Source: Micromonospora chokoriensis
GTDB taxonomy: Bacteria; Actinomycetota; Actinomycetes; Mycobacteriales; Micromonosporaceae
DNA length: 64,000 bases
Direction: 5' to 3'
Assembly (NCBI RefSeq): GCF_000718555.1
Contig: NZ_JOAN01000001.1
Coordinates: forward strand, 186,001-250,000
Positions within the stretch are counted from its first letter, which is position 1. Every line of letters starts with the position of its first letter. Positions 1 to 9,142 of this stretch are shown one piece after another. The translations under genes were made by a program, and so were the position numbers. The notes below the pieces were generated by a model, which was not told the origin of the DNA, did no database searches, and saw only the letters and a program-made list of their open reading frames with translations.

Positions 1-2
1 CG

Positions 3-98
3 TCGTACCGAATCACCGGCCGCCGCCGACTGACCCGCCTGGCCGAGCTGGTCGGCGAACCACCCCGCGCGGCACCCCCCAACGCCTGGCCAACCTGA
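3..98 (+). CDS. C-terminal end of an unidentified upstream protein (partial)
   Basis: The third forward frame is open from the window edge to a TGA at 96-98 and reads as an Arg/Leu-rich tail ending in Pro-Asn-Ala-Trp-Pro-Thr. The codons have the GC-rich third positions expected of a coding end. Only about 31 residues are visible, so no family can be assigned. Frame 2 is also open a little further (to about 190) but gives a proline-rich, low-quality translation. Confidence 0.35.
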   Translation, partial: SYRITGRRRLTRLAELVGEPPRAAPPNAWPT

Positions 99-421
99 CC
101 CCGTCCGGCTGTCCGGTGCCGGACAGCTGGCGGGTCGATCCAGGCGGAAAACGGGCGGGTCAGACCTCGGTCGTGGGCCCGCCATCGTCACAGTGACCCG
201 CTTTGAGCCCTACCCACGGTGTACGGTGGCGCCGTCCGGCAGTGCCGAGCGCGGCGGGGTGGTGTCGACCGCCGGGTCGAAGCGGTTTGCGGCCCGCGAA
301 ACCCGAAACGCGGGCGGCGCGTTACGTTGGACATCCGGACCGCCGGTGCGACGGCGGGGTCGAACGCGGTCGCTGTCTGGGCGCCGGCAGGCCACGAGCA
401 GGAGTGAGGTCGGGGAGAGAC
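99..421. other. Gene-free leader upstream of topA
   Basis: About 320 bases separate the end of the partial gene from the topA start. No convincing ORF is seen. A TACGGT hexamer at 222-227 is a plausible -10 element, but I see no -35 element at normal spacing, so the promoter is not placed. The last 15 bases carry the purine-rich ribosome binding site of topA. Confidence 0.4.
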
Positions 422-3280
422 GTGCCAAGCAACGCTGGAACCACCCGTCTGGTCATCGTCGAGTCACCGGCGAAGGCCAAGACGATCTCGGGCTACCTTG
501 GCCCGGGGTACGTCGTGGAGGCCAGCTTCGGTCACGTCCGCGACCTGCCGCGCAACGCCGCCGATGTGCCGGCCAAATACAAGAAGGAGCCCTGGGCCCG
601 GCTCGGGGTGGACGTCGACAACGGCTTCCAGGCGCTCTATGTCGTCTCCGCCGACCGCAAGCAGCAGATCAGCAAGCTGGTGAAGCTGGCCAAGGAGGTC
701 GACGAGATCTTCCTGGCGACGGATGAGGACCGCGAGGGCGAGGCGATCGCCTGGCACCTGGTCGAGACCCTCAAGCCGAAGGTCCCGGTCAAGCGGATGG
801 TCTTCCACGAGATCACCAAGCCGGCGATCCAGGCGGCGGTGGCCAACCCCCGGGAGATCGACCGCGACCTGGTCGACGCCCAGGAGGCTCGCCGGATCCT
901 CGACCGCCTCTACGGCTACGAGGTCTCCCCGGTGCTGTGGAAGAAGGTCATGCCGCGGCTCTCGGCTGGCCGGGTGCAGTCCGTGGCGACCCGCATCGTG
1001 GTCGAGCGGGAGCGGCAGCGGATGGCCTTCCGCACCGCTGAATATTGGGACATCCTGGCCACCCTCGCCGTGGCCAACGCCGGCGAGGGCCCCCGCGCGT
1101 TCAACGCCACGCTGATCGCGTTGAACGGCGACCGGATCGCCACCGGCAAGGACTTCGAGCCGACCACCGGTCGAGTGAAGCCCGGCGCTGGTGTCGTGCA
1201 CCTCGACGAGAGTGGCGCCCGAGGGCTGGCCGCTCGGCTGGAGGGACGGCCGTTCACCGTCACCCGGGTCGAGGAGAAGCCCTACCGTCGTCGCCCGTAC
1301 GCGCCGTTCATCACCTCGACCCTCCAGCAGGAGGCGGCCCGCAAGCTGCGCCTGTCCTCGCAGCAGACGATGCGCACCGCGCAGCGCCTGTACGAGAACG
1401 GCTACATCACCTATATGCGTACCGACTCGGTGAACCTGTCGGAGACCGCCATCTCGGCAGCCCGTCGGCAGATCGTCGAGCTGTACGGCGAGCGCAGCGT
1501 TCCGCCGGAGCCGCGCCGCTACACCGGCAAGGTGAAGAACGCGCAGGAGGCGCACGAGGCGATCCGCCCGGCGGGGGACAACTTCCGCACCCCGGGCGAG
1601 GTGGCCAAGGAGCTGTCCGCCGAGGAGTTCAAGCTCTACGAGCTGATCTGGCGGCGCACTATCGCCTCGCAGATGACCGACGCGGTCGGCTCCAGCGTGT
1701 CGGTGCGTATCCGCGCGGTCTCCACCTCGCAGGAGGAAGCCGACTTCGGCGCGACCGGCAAGACCATCACCGACCCGGGCTTCCTGCGCGCGTACGTCGA
1801 GTCCAGCGACGACGAGAACGCCGAGGCCGAGGACGCCGAGCGCCGGCTGCCCACCCTGGTCAAGGACCAGCCGTTGACCGCCGACCAGTTGGCTGCGCAG
1901 GGCCACCACACCCAGCCGCCGTCGCGCTACACCGAAGCGTCGCTGGTCAAGGCCCTGGAAGAGCTGGGCATCGGCCGCCCGTCCACCTACGCGTCGATCA
2001 TGCAGACGATCCAGGACCGGGGGTACGTCACCAAGCGCGGCCAGGCGATGATCCCGACCTTCCTGGCCTTCGCGGTGATCGGGCTGATGGAGCGGCACTA
2101 CCCCCGCCTGATCGACTACGACTTCACCGCCACGATGGAGAACGAGCTGGACGAGATCGCCGGTGGCGACCACGCCGCCGTCGACTTCCTCACGGCGTTC
2201 TACTTCGGCAGCTCCAACGGCGCCGGTGACCAGGACATCGCCCGTTCCGGCGGGCTCAAGAAGCTGGTCACCGAGAACCTCAGCGACATCGACGCCCGTA
2301 GCGTCAACTCCATCCCGCTCTTCACCGACGACGACGGCCGCGAGGTCGTCGTGCGGGTCGGCAGGTACGGGCCGTACCTGCAACGGGAGCTGCCCGGCGG
2401 CGAGCAGCCGGCACCGGCCGCCGACGGCGAGGAGGGCGGCACCCAGGGCGACCGGGCACCGATCCCGGAGGGCCTTGCCCCGGACGAGCTGACCCCGGAG
2501 AAGGTCCACGAGCTGTTCCTCGGCGGCAGCGGTGAGCGCAAGCTCGGCGACGACCCCGCCACCGGCGAGCCGATCGTGCTCAAGTCCGGCCGGTTCGGCC
2601 CGTACGTGTCCAGCGGTGAGCGGAAGTCGTCGCTGCTGCGTACGCAGACACCGGACTCGCTGACCCTGGAGGAGGCGCTCAAGCTGCTCAGCCTTCCCCG
2701 GCTGATCGGTGTCGCGCCGGACGGCGTCGAGGTCTTCGCGAACAACGGTCGCTACGGCCCGTACGTCAAGCGGGGCGAGGAGTTCCGTTCGCTCGAGTCC
2801 GAGGACCAGATGTTCACGGTCGGCCTGGACGAGGCGCTGGCTCTGCTGGCTGCCCCGAAGGCCCGTGGACGGCGCGCTGCGGCACCGCCGCTGCGCGAGA
2901 TGGGCGTGGACCCGGCGACCGAGAAGCCGTTGGTGATCAAGGACGGCCGGTTCGGTCCGTACGTGACCGACGGGGAGTTCAACGCGTCGCTGCGGCGCGG
3001 GCAGACTCCGGAGGAGCTGAGCCTCGCGGAAGCGTCCGAGATGCTGGCCGAGAAGCGGGCGAAGGGTCCGGCGCCGCGGAAGAAGGCGGCGGCGAAGAAG
3101 GCGCCCGCGAAGAAGGCCACGGCCACCAAGAAGACGGCTGCCGCCAGCAAGTCCACGGCCGCGAAGAAGACCACGACCGCCAAGGCGACCAAGGCGACCG
3201 CAACAGCCAAGGCGACCACGGCGAAGAAGGCCCCGGCGAAGAAGGCCGCCCCCCGCAAGGCCGCGTCGAGCACCGAGTAA
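422..3280 (+). CDS. topA: DNA topoisomerase I (type IA)
   Basis: This enzyme relaxes negatively supercoiled DNA by cutting one strand through a tyrosine intermediate. The 952-residue product opens with the Toprim motif LVIVESPAKAKT (about residues 9-20), followed by TDEDREGEAIAWH, which holds the metal-binding acidic residues. The catalytic tyrosine is Tyr331 in TYMRTDS. The C-terminal half has four GRxGPY repeats in place of zinc fingers, as is usual in actinobacteria. A final segment of about 68 residues (from about 884) is almost only Ala, Lys and Thr and probably grips DNA. The GTG at 422 is chosen because a GGGGAGAGA site lies just before it and the Toprim domain begins immediately after. 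The open frame extends upstream to 203, but that part has no family resemblance. A bidirectional terminator follows. Confidence 0.97.
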   Translation: MPSNAGTTRLVIVESPAKAKTISGYLGPGYVVEASFGHVRDLPRNAADVPAKYKKEPWARLGVDVDNGFQALYVVSADRKQQISKLVKLAKEVDEIFLATDEDREGEAIAWHLVETLKPKVPVKRMVFHEITKPAIQAAVANPREIDRDLVDAQEARRILDRLYGYEVSPVLWKKVMPRLSAGRVQSVATRIVVERERQRMAFRTAEYWDILATLAVANAGEGPRAFNATLIALNGDRIATGKDFEPTTGRVKPGAGVVHLDESGARGLAARLEGRPFTVTRVEEKPYRRRPYAPFITSTLQQEAARKLRLSSQQTMRTAQRLYENGYITYMRTDSVNLSETAISAARRQIVELYGERSVPPEPRRYTGKVKNAQEAHEAIRPAGDNFRTPGEVAKELSAEEFKLYELIWRRTIASQMTDAVGSSVSVRIRAVSTSQEEADFGATGKTITDPGFLRAYVESSDDENAEAEDAERRLPTLVKDQPLTADQLAAQGHHTQPPSRYTEASLVKALEELGIGRPSTYASIMQTIQDRGYVTKRGQAMIPTFLAFAVIGLMERHYPRLIDYDFTATMENELDEIAGGDHAAVDFLTAFYFGSSNGAGDQDIARSGGLKKLVTENLSDIDARSVNSIPLFTDDDGREVVVRVGRYGPYLQRELPGGEQPAPAADGEEGGTQGDRAPIPEGLAPDELTPEKVHELFLGGSGERKLGDDPATGEPIVLKSGRFGPYVSSGERKSSLLRTQTPDSLTLEEALKLLSLPRLIGVAPDGVEVFANNGRYGPYVKRGEEFRSLESEDQMFTVGLDEALALLAAPKARGRRAAAPPLREMGVDPATEKPLVIKDGRFGPYVTDGEFNASLRRGQTPEELSLAEASEMLAEKRAKGPAPRKKAAAKKAPAKKATATKKTAAASKSTAAKKTTTAKATKATATAKATTAKKAPAKKAAPRKAASSTE

Positions 3281-3293
3281 CCCCGGATCGACG

Positions 3294-3343
3294 AGATCTT
3301 GGAAGGGAACGGCCCCTCCAGGGGCGCATTCCTTCCAAGATCT
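3294..3343. terminator. Bidirectional terminator between topA and the lactone oxidase gene
   Basis: Perfect 13-base arms AGATCTTGGAAGG (3294-3306) and its complement (3331-3343) enclose an inner CCCC/GGGG pairing. The hairpin lies between two convergent genes, so it can serve both strands. There is no long T run, which is common for high-GC actinomycetes. Confidence 0.75.
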
Positions 3344-3356
3344 TCAGGCCCAGCCG

Positions 3357-4673
3357 TCAGGCGCCGAGGACGTGGGTTAGGTGGGGGCTGGTGAAGACGT
3401 TGTTGGGGTCTAACTGGGCTCGGAGGGCCTGGAAGTCCGCGAAGCGGGGGTAGGCCGTGGCCAGCGAGGCGGCGTCGCGGTAGTGCAGCTTGCCCCAGTG
3501 CGGGCGACCGCCCAGCCCGGCCGCCACCTCCTCGAAGGCCCGGAAGTACGGCTCGTACGGCATGCCGACGTACTGGTGCACGGCGATGTAGGCGTTGTCC
3601 CGGCCGTAGCCGTGCGACAGCCAGATGTCGTCGGCGGCGGTGAATCGCACCTCCACCGGGAAGAGCACCTTGAACGGCAGGCCGTCGACGATCCGTTGGA
3701 GCGCGGCGAGCGCCTCGGGCAATGCCTCGCGAGGCAGGCCGTACTCCATCTCCACGAAGCGGACCCGGCGCGGGGTGCAGAAGACCCGGTCGGAGCGGCC
3801 GGTGTACCGGCGTTCGGTGAGGGCGCGGGCGGAGACCGCACTGATCCCCGGGGCCAGCGCGGGCACGGCTCGGCCGAGTCGGCAGGCGCCGGCGAAGACC
3901 GTGTTGGACAGGAAGTCGTCGTCCAGCCAGCCGCGCCAGCGGGGCAGTGGCCGGTCGTTGGTGGGCACCCGGTCGTTGGTCTTGACCTGGACCCGAGACG
4001 TGTACGGGAACCAGTAGAACTCGGCGTGGTCGTGCCCGCCGATCAGCGTGGGCAGGTCGCCGAGCACGTCGGCCAGTTCGGCTGGGCGTTCGTGGGCGTG
4101 CAGTACGAAGGCGTCCACGCAGCGCAGGGTCACCTCGACCAGGACGCCGAGCGCGCCGAGTGACACCCGGGCGGCGGCGAGGACGTCGGGATGCTCGTCG
4201 GCGGAGCAGCGCAGCACCTCGCCAGTGCCGGTGACCAGGGTGATCGCCTCGACGAAGGTGGACAGGCACCCGTAGCCGGCACCGGTGCCGTGGGTGCCGG
4301 TGGAGATCGCCCCGGCGACGGTCTGCTCGTCGATGTCGCCGAGGTTTGGCAGCGCGAGGCCGTGCCGGGCGAGCAGGCCGTTGAGCGCGTGCAGGGTCAT
4401 TCCCGCCGGCACGGTGACCAGTCGATGTGCGACGTCCACGCTGACCATGGTGTCCAGTTCGGACAGGTCCATCCGGCGGTCGTCGGCGAGCGCGACGGCG
4501 GTGAACGAGTGGCCGCTGCCGGTCACCCGGATCCGACCGCCGTCGGCCGCGGCCGATCGGACGGCTTCTACGACGTCGGTCGGCGAGCCGGGGCGCAGGA
4601 TCGCGCTGGCGCTGCCACGCTGGTTCCCGGCCCAGTTGGACCATCCAGCGGTGAGCGATGCGGTGCGGACCAT
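3357..4673 (-). CDS. FAD-binding D-arabinono-1,4-lactone oxidase / alditol oxidase-like protein
   Basis: This is a flavoprotein oxidase of the vanillyl-alcohol oxidase fold that oxidises a sugar lactone or polyol with oxygen. The 438 residues hold the N-terminal FAD domain, with GSGHSFT at about 52-58. His55 lies where family members attach FAD covalently. GTHGTG follows at about 125. The C-terminal half carries the substrate domain, ending in an HYRDAASL-like patch near the ALO signature. It is divergently placed from a TetR gene, with several palindromes between them, so it is probably regulated by that repressor. Soluble gulonolactone/alditol oxidases and cholesterol-oxidase-like relatives share this layout, so the exact substrate is open. 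Confidence 0.88.
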   Translation of the reverse strand: MVRTASLTAGWSNWAGNQRGSASAILRPGSPTDVVEAVRSAAADGGRIRVTGSGHSFTAVALADDRRMDLSELDTMVSVDVAHRLVTVPAGMTLHALNGLLARHGLALPNLGDIDEQTVAGAISTGTHGTGAGYGCLSTFVEAITLVTGTGEVLRCSADEHPDVLAAARVSLGALGVLVEVTLRCVDAFVLHAHERPAELADVLGDLPTLIGGHDHAEFYWFPYTSRVQVKTNDRVPTNDRPLPRWRGWLDDDFLSNTVFAGACRLGRAVPALAPGISAVSARALTERRYTGRSDRVFCTPRRVRFVEMEYGLPREALPEALAALQRIVDGLPFKVLFPVEVRFTAADDIWLSHGYGRDNAYIAVHQYVGMPYEPYFRAFEEVAAGLGGRPHWGKLHYRDAASLATAYPRFADFQALRAQLDPNNVFTSPHLTHVLGA

Positions 4674-4684
4674 GCGCGCTCCTC

Positions 4685-4711
4685 ATTCATGAATATGAAC
4701 TGACTTCATAT
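4685..4711. promoter_or_regulatory. Candidate TetR operator near the lactone oxidase start
   Basis: A perfect palindrome ATTCATGAAT (4685-4694) abuts an inverted repeat ATATGAA-CTGAC-TTCATAT (4693-4711; seven-base arms, five-base centre). It lies 12 to 38 bases upstream of the minus-strand start. The run is AT-rich in a GC-rich genome, as expected of an operator overlapping a promoter. Confidence 0.5.
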
Positions 4712-4736
4712 CAGGAACGTTCTAGCTGGTAAATAC

Positions 4737-4783
4737 CGCAATTGCGATCCGCTCGTTGTACCGGTAGTCACGGACTCGTGACT
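4737..4783. promoter_or_regulatory. Further palindromes in the oxidase/TetR divergent region
   Basis: CGCAATTGCG (4737-4746) is a perfect ten-base palindrome. AGTCACG-GACT-CGTGACT (4766-4783) is an 18-base inverted repeat with seven-base arms, a size typical of TetR-family operators. It ends 38 bases before the TetR start and could be its autoregulatory site. Confidence 0.45.
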
Positions 4784-4821
4784 TGGAGATATGTTCATCC
4801 GTCGAAGGGGGGTGGCGCAGA

Positions 4822-5505
4822 GTGTCCACACCAGCCGCCACGACCGGGCCGCTGCGCCGCGTACCGGTGCAAGGTCGAAGTGTCGCGCGGGTACAGCGCA
4901 TGTTGGATGCCTGCGCCGAGCTCGTCGACGAGGTGGGGTACGAAGGGCTGACCACGACCCTGCTCGCCGAGCGGGCCGAGGTGGCGATCGGGTCGGTCTA
5001 CCAGTTCTTTCCGGACAAGCGGGCGATCGTGCAGGCGTTGACCCTGCGGACGATGGAGTCCTACCTCCAGCGCCTCGACGAGCGGTTCGCCTCCGACGAG
5101 ATGACCCACTGGTGGGACGGCGTCGACGCGGGGATCGACGAGTACATCACGATGCACCGCACCGTTCCCGGCTTCCGTACCCTGCACTTCGGCGACGTGG
5201 TCGACCTGCACCTGCTCGACGAGCAGCGGGACAACAACGGCGTGATCGCCGACCAGTTGGCCCGGGTGCTCACCGAGCGTTTCGGGCTTACCGATGTGCC
5301 CAAGCTGCGCTTCGTGCTGGAGATCGCGGTCGAGGCGGCGGACGCGCTGATCAAGCTCGCGTTCCGGCGCAGCTCCGACGGCGACGAGCGGGTGCTGCTG
5401 GAGGCGAAGGCGCTGATCCGGGAGTACCTGCACCGCCAGGTCGACGGCCCGGACAACGGCCGGTCCACGGCCGGGAAGCAGGCCGAGGCGGCCCAACCCG
5501 TCTGA
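4822..5505 (+). CDS. TetR-family transcriptional regulator
   Basis: A 227-residue regulator with an N-terminal helix-turn-helix at about residues 43-66 (LLAERAEVAIGSVYQFFPDK, a typical TetR recognition pattern) and an all-helical ligand domain with a conserved Asp/Glu-rich C-terminal half. The GTG at 4822 is preferred because GAAGGGGGG precedes it by nine bases. The open frame reaches back to 4783 without a better site. It is divergent from the lactone oxidase gene and convergent with the PLP enzyme gene (20 bases between ends). It probably represses the oxidase and itself through the palindromes at 4685-4783. Confidence 0.9.
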   Translation: MSTPAATTGPLRRVPVQGRSVARVQRMLDACAELVDEVGYEGLTTTLLAERAEVAIGSVYQFFPDKRAIVQALTLRTMESYLQRLDERFASDEMTHWWDGVDAGIDEYITMHRTVPGFRTLHFGDVVDLHLLDEQRDNNGVIADQLARVLTERFGLTDVPKLRFVLEIAVEAADALIKLAFRRSSDGDERVLLEAKALIREYLHRQVDGPDNGRSTAGKQAEAAQPV

Positions 5506-5525
5506 GTCGGCGCGAGGCGCGGGCC

Positions 5526-6734
5526 TCAGAGGAAGGCCTGCCCCTCGCCTCGGTAGGTGGGGACGGTCGCCACGACCGTGCCCCCCTCGATCAGGTGCAG
5601 CTCGTTGACCCGTTCACACAGCTCACCAGCCTTGGCGTGGCGGAACCACACCCGGTCGCCGACGCGCAGATCGGCCGCTGCCGCTCCGGACAACGGGGTC
5701 TGCACCTCGCCGGCGCCCTCGGTTCCGACCAGCTTCAGCCCCGCCGGTAGCCACGGCCGGGGCAGTCGACTGTCGGCGGCCGGGCCGGAGGCGATCCAGC
5801 CGCCGCCGAGCACCGTCGCCAGCTCCGGCGTCGGTCGGCGGACCACCGCGCACGCGAAGAACGCCGCCGGGGTGGGCCGCCAGGCGCGGTACGCGTCGAA
5901 CAGCGTCGGCCCGTACAGGCCCGATCCCGCGGTGACCTCGGTGACCGCGGGATCGGCGCTGGTCGCGGCCACGCTGCCGGTGCCGCCGCCGTTGACGAAC
6001 TCCAGGTCGGCGTGCTCGCGTACCGCGGCGACCGCCGCACCACGGCGGGCCAGCAGCTCGCGGTACGACCCGCGCTGGGCCAGCCTGATCGCGCCGGCCA
6101 GCAGCGTCTGCCCCGGCGGCGCGTCGCCCAGGCCGGCAATCTGCGCCTCGTACGACATGAGCCCGACCAGCCGGAAGCCGGGCCGACCGGCGACGGCGGC
6201 GGCGAGCGCGCCGGCCGCCCGCGCGCTGTGCACCGGTGAGCGGCGGACGCCGACGTGCACCCGCCCGCGCAGCGGTCGCCAGGAGGCGTCCAGATCCAGG
6301 CAGAGTCGCAGCTTGGCGCGCTGCCCCGCGGGCGCTACGGCGTCGATGAAGTCGAGTTGGCCGGTGCCGTCGATCATCAGGGTGATCGCGGCGGCGAGCG
6401 TCGGGTCGGCGCTCAGCTCGGCGAGGGCGGCCCGGTTCGCGCTCGGGTACGCGACCAGCACGTCGTCGCTGACGCCAGCGCGGACCAGCCAGATCGCCTC
6501 GGGCAGGGTGAACGCCATCACGCCCCGCCAGCCGGGTCGCGCGAGGGCTCGGCTGATCAACTCACGGCTGCGGACCGACTTGCTGGCGAGGCGGACCGGC
6601 TTTCCGGCGGCCCGATCGGCCAGAGCGACCGAATTGGCGTCGAAGGCAGTGAGGTCGACCACCGCGTACGGGGGGTCGAGGTGGGCAGTCGCCCGATCCA
6701 GGCGCTCGCGAAGTTTGTCGCTTTCGATGGCCAC
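5526..6734 (-). CDS. PLP-dependent amino acid deaminase/aldolase-like protein (alanine racemase N-terminal fold)
   Basis: The 402 residues match the layout of D-threonine aldolase/D-serine dehydratase-like enzymes. The N-terminal TIM barrel begins PPYAVVDLTAFDAN, and the PLP lysine is probable in RLASKSVRS (Lys about 53). A C-terminal beta domain carries the metal-binding His...Cys-type end, seen as WFRHAKAGELCERVNEL. Family members act on D-hydroxy amino acids. In actinomycetes this gene is often beside the lactone oxidase and TetR pair, as here, so a shared catabolic job is possible but unproven. Confidence 0.8.
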   Translation of the reverse strand: MAIESDKLRERLDRATAHLDPPYAVVDLTAFDANSVALADRAAGKPVRLASKSVRSRELISRALARPGWRGVMAFTLPEAIWLVRAGVSDDVLVAYPSANRAALAELSADPTLAAAITLMIDGTGQLDFIDAVAPAGQRAKLRLCLDLDASWRPLRGRVHVGVRRSPVHSARAAGALAAAVAGRPGFRLVGLMSYEAQIAGLGDAPPGQTLLAGAIRLAQRGSYRELLARRGAAVAAVREHADLEFVNGGGTGSVAATSADPAVTEVTAGSGLYGPTLFDAYRAWRPTPAAFFACAVVRRPTPELATVLGGGWIASGPAADSRLPRPWLPAGLKLVGTEGAGEVQTPLSGAAAADLRVGDRVWFRHAKAGELCERVNELHLIEGGTVVATVPTYRGEGQAFL

Positions 6735-6883
6735 GTGTGCACGCTAACTGTCTGACGGCGAATGCGAAATACCCTCGCGTACGTCCGGGCTGCGGCCGGC
6801 ACCTTCGGCGGCCTAGGCTCAGCGAGCAGGAGAATGTCGCCCGAGGGGTGGCCCCCCACCGGGTCTAGAGTGTTGCACCGGAG

Positions 6884-9142
6884 GTGCCCAGCGATGGGCC
6901 GGCACGTGGAGGTACGGCCATCGAAAGCCAGAACAGCGGCGAGTCGCCCGGCGTGTCGCGCTCAAGCGATAAGTCGGGCAGCGCCGCCAACGCGTCCAGC
7001 GGTGGCCAGGTAGATCCATCCGGTTATGCCGCAATCCGGTCCGTGCTGCGCATCCAGCCGTTCCGCCGGCTCTGGATCGTGCTCGGCGCGGCCTCCTTCG
7101 GCGACTGGCTCGGCCTGCTGGCCACCTCGGTCTTCGCCGCCTCCCAGGTGCAGGGCAGCACCGCGCAGGGCGCGGTCTTCGGTGGCGTCATCGCGATCCG
7201 TCTGCTCCCCGCGCTGGTGCTCGGGCCGATCGCCGGCGTGCTCGCCGACCGGTTCGACCGCCGCTGGACGATGGTCATCTGCGACCTGCTCCGGTTCGTG
7301 CTCTTCGCCTCGATCCCGATGGTGGCGCTCTCCGGCGCGCGCGGCGCGGTGGTGGTCCTCTGGGCGACCGTCGCGACCTTCCTGATCGAGTCGATCACCC
7401 TGATCTGGATTCCGGCCAAGGAGGCCGCGGTCCCCAACCTGATCCCGCGCGCCCGACTGGAAGCAGCCAACCAGCTCACGCTGATCACCACGTACGGCCT
7501 GACCCCGGTGCTCGCCGCGGCCGTCAGCGCCGGCCTGGACCGCAGCGTCCGGGGCATCACCGGGGGCGAGTTCCCGAACTGGGCCGAGCCGGCCCAGTTG
7601 GCGCTCTGGTTCAACGCCCTCTCCCGGCTGGCCACCGCCCTGGTCGTCGCGTTCGGCATCAAGGAGATCAGCCAGGGGAAGACCGCCGAGGGTGACCGCC
7701 ACGAGCAGAGCATGCTGCGCCAGTTCAAGGAGGGCTGGCAGTTCATCGGCCAGACCCCGCTGGTACGCGGGCTGGTCCTCGGCATCCTGGGCGCGTTCGC
7801 CGGCGGCGGCATCGTCATCGGCACCGCGAAGTTCTTCGCCAGCTCGCTGGGGGCCGGCGATGCCGCGTTCTCACTGCTCTTCGGCGCCATCTTCGTCGGC
7901 CTTGCGCTCGGCATCGGGCTCGGCCCGATGATCGTCAAGGAGATGTCCCGGCGTCGCTGGTTCGGCATGAGCATCGTGCTGGCCAGCGCCGCCGTGATGA
8001 CCCTCGCCTTCGCCATCCACCTGTCCATGGCGATCGTCGGCGCGGTGTTGGTCGGCGCCGGCGCCGGCATGGCCTTCCTGGCCGGCACCACCCTGCTCGG
8101 CGGCGAGATCAAGGACGAGGTACGCGGCCGGGTCTTCGCCGTCGTGCAGATCGGCACCCGACTGGTGCTGATCCTGGCCATCGCGCTGAGCAGCCTGCTC
8201 GCCGGTGCCGGCGGCTCCCGCAAGCTGGCGATCGCCGACCTTGGGGTGTCCATCTCGTCGACCCGACTGCTGCTGCTCGCCGCCGGTGCCGCCGGCATCT
8301 TCGCCGGGATCAGCGCGTTCGGCCAGATGGACGACAAGAAGGGCGTCCCCGTCCTCGCCGACCTCTGGGGCTCGATCCGGGGCCGGCCGCTGATGCCGGC
8401 CGAGCCGTTCGTCTCCGCCGGGCTGTTCGTGGTGTTCGAGGGTGGCGAGGGTGCTGGCAAGTCCACCCAGCTCGCCGCGCTCGCCGAGCGGCTGCGCGGT
8501 CAGGGGCGTGACGTCGTGGTCACCCGTGAGCCGGGGGCCACCGAGGTCGGTAAGCGGATCCGGTCGTTGGTTCTGGACACCTCCGGTGACGAGGCGCCCT
8601 CCCCCCGGGCCGAGGCGCTGCTCTACGCCGCCGACCGGGCGCACCACGTCTCCGCCGTGGTCCGGCCCGCGCTGGTCCGGGGCGGTGTGGTGATCAGCGA
8701 CAGGTATGTCGACTCGTCCCTGGCATACCAGGGCGCCGGCCGGACGCTCCCCGTCGACGAGGTCTCCTGGCTCTCCTCCTGGGCCACCGGTGGGCTCAAG
8801 CCCGACCTGGTGGTGCTGCTCGACGTCGAGCCGCACACCGGCCTGTCCCGGGTGGCCTCGCGCAACACCGGCACCGACCGGCTGGAAGCCGAGTCGATCG
8901 CCTTCCACGAGCGCGTCCGGTACGCCTTCCTCGACCTCGCCGCCGCCGACCCGAAGCGCTACCTGGTGCTCGACGCGTCCCGACCGGCCGACGAGATCAC
9001 CGGGCGGGTGGTCCGGCGCGTCGAGGAGATGCTCGGCAAGCCGGGCGGCATCGTGCACCCCCGTCCGGCGCAGGGCCCGGACACCTCGGTGCAGCCTGAG
9101 TTATCCGACGCGGAGCTGGTGACGATGGAGCACAAGACCTGA
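6884..9142 (+). CDS. tmk: Fused major-facilitator membrane protein and thymidylate kinase
   Basis: The C-terminal third (from about residue 510) is dTMP kinase: P-loop FEGGEGAGKST at about 518-528, the TREPG motif, the DR(Y) motif in ISDRYVDSSLAYQGAGR and a lid region. It makes dTDP for DNA synthesis. The first 500 residues are a polytopic MFS-like transporter with about 12 hydrophobic segments and the loop ADRFDRRW. Such fusions are known in actinobacteria and tether the kinase to the membrane. The start is uncertain. GTG 6884 has a weak site, an ATC at 6920 sits seven bases after a perfect GGAGG, and GTG 6953 is also in frame. The stop overlaps the holB start (TGATG), so the two are translationally coupled. 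Confidence 0.92.
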   Translation: MPSDGPARGGTAIESQNSGESPGVSRSSDKSGSAANASSGGQVDPSGYAAIRSVLRIQPFRRLWIVLGAASFGDWLGLLATSVFAASQVQGSTAQGAVFGGVIAIRLLPALVLGPIAGVLADRFDRRWTMVICDLLRFVLFASIPMVALSGARGAVVVLWATVATFLIESITLIWIPAKEAAVPNLIPRARLEAANQLTLITTYGLTPVLAAAVSAGLDRSVRGITGGEFPNWAEPAQLALWFNALSRLATALVVAFGIKEISQGKTAEGDRHEQSMLRQFKEGWQFIGQTPLVRGLVLGILGAFAGGGIVIGTAKFFASSLGAGDAAFSLLFGAIFVGLALGIGLGPMIVKEMSRRRWFGMSIVLASAAVMTLAFAIHLSMAIVGAVLVGAGAGMAFLAGTTLLGGEIKDEVRGRVFAVVQIGTRLVLILAIALSSLLAGAGGSRKLAIADLGVSISSTRLLLLAAGAAGIFAGISAFGQMDDKKGVPVLADLWGSIRGRPLMPAEPFVSAGLFVVFEGGEGAGKSTQLAALAERLRGQGRDVVVTREPGATEVGKRIRSLVLDTSGDEAPSPRAEALLYAADRAHHVSAVVRPALVRGGVVISDRYVDSSLAYQGAGRTLPVDEVSWLSSWATGGLKPDLVVLLDVEPHTGLSRVASRNTGTDRLEAESIAFHERVRYAFLDLAAADPKRYLVLDASRPADEITGRVVRRVEEMLGKPGGIVHPRPAQGPDTSVQPELSDAELVTMEHKT

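Noticed and set aside
464..2509. Long open frame opposite topA
   Set aside because: It is antisense to a clear topoisomerase with all motifs and has the composition of a reverse-frame shadow.
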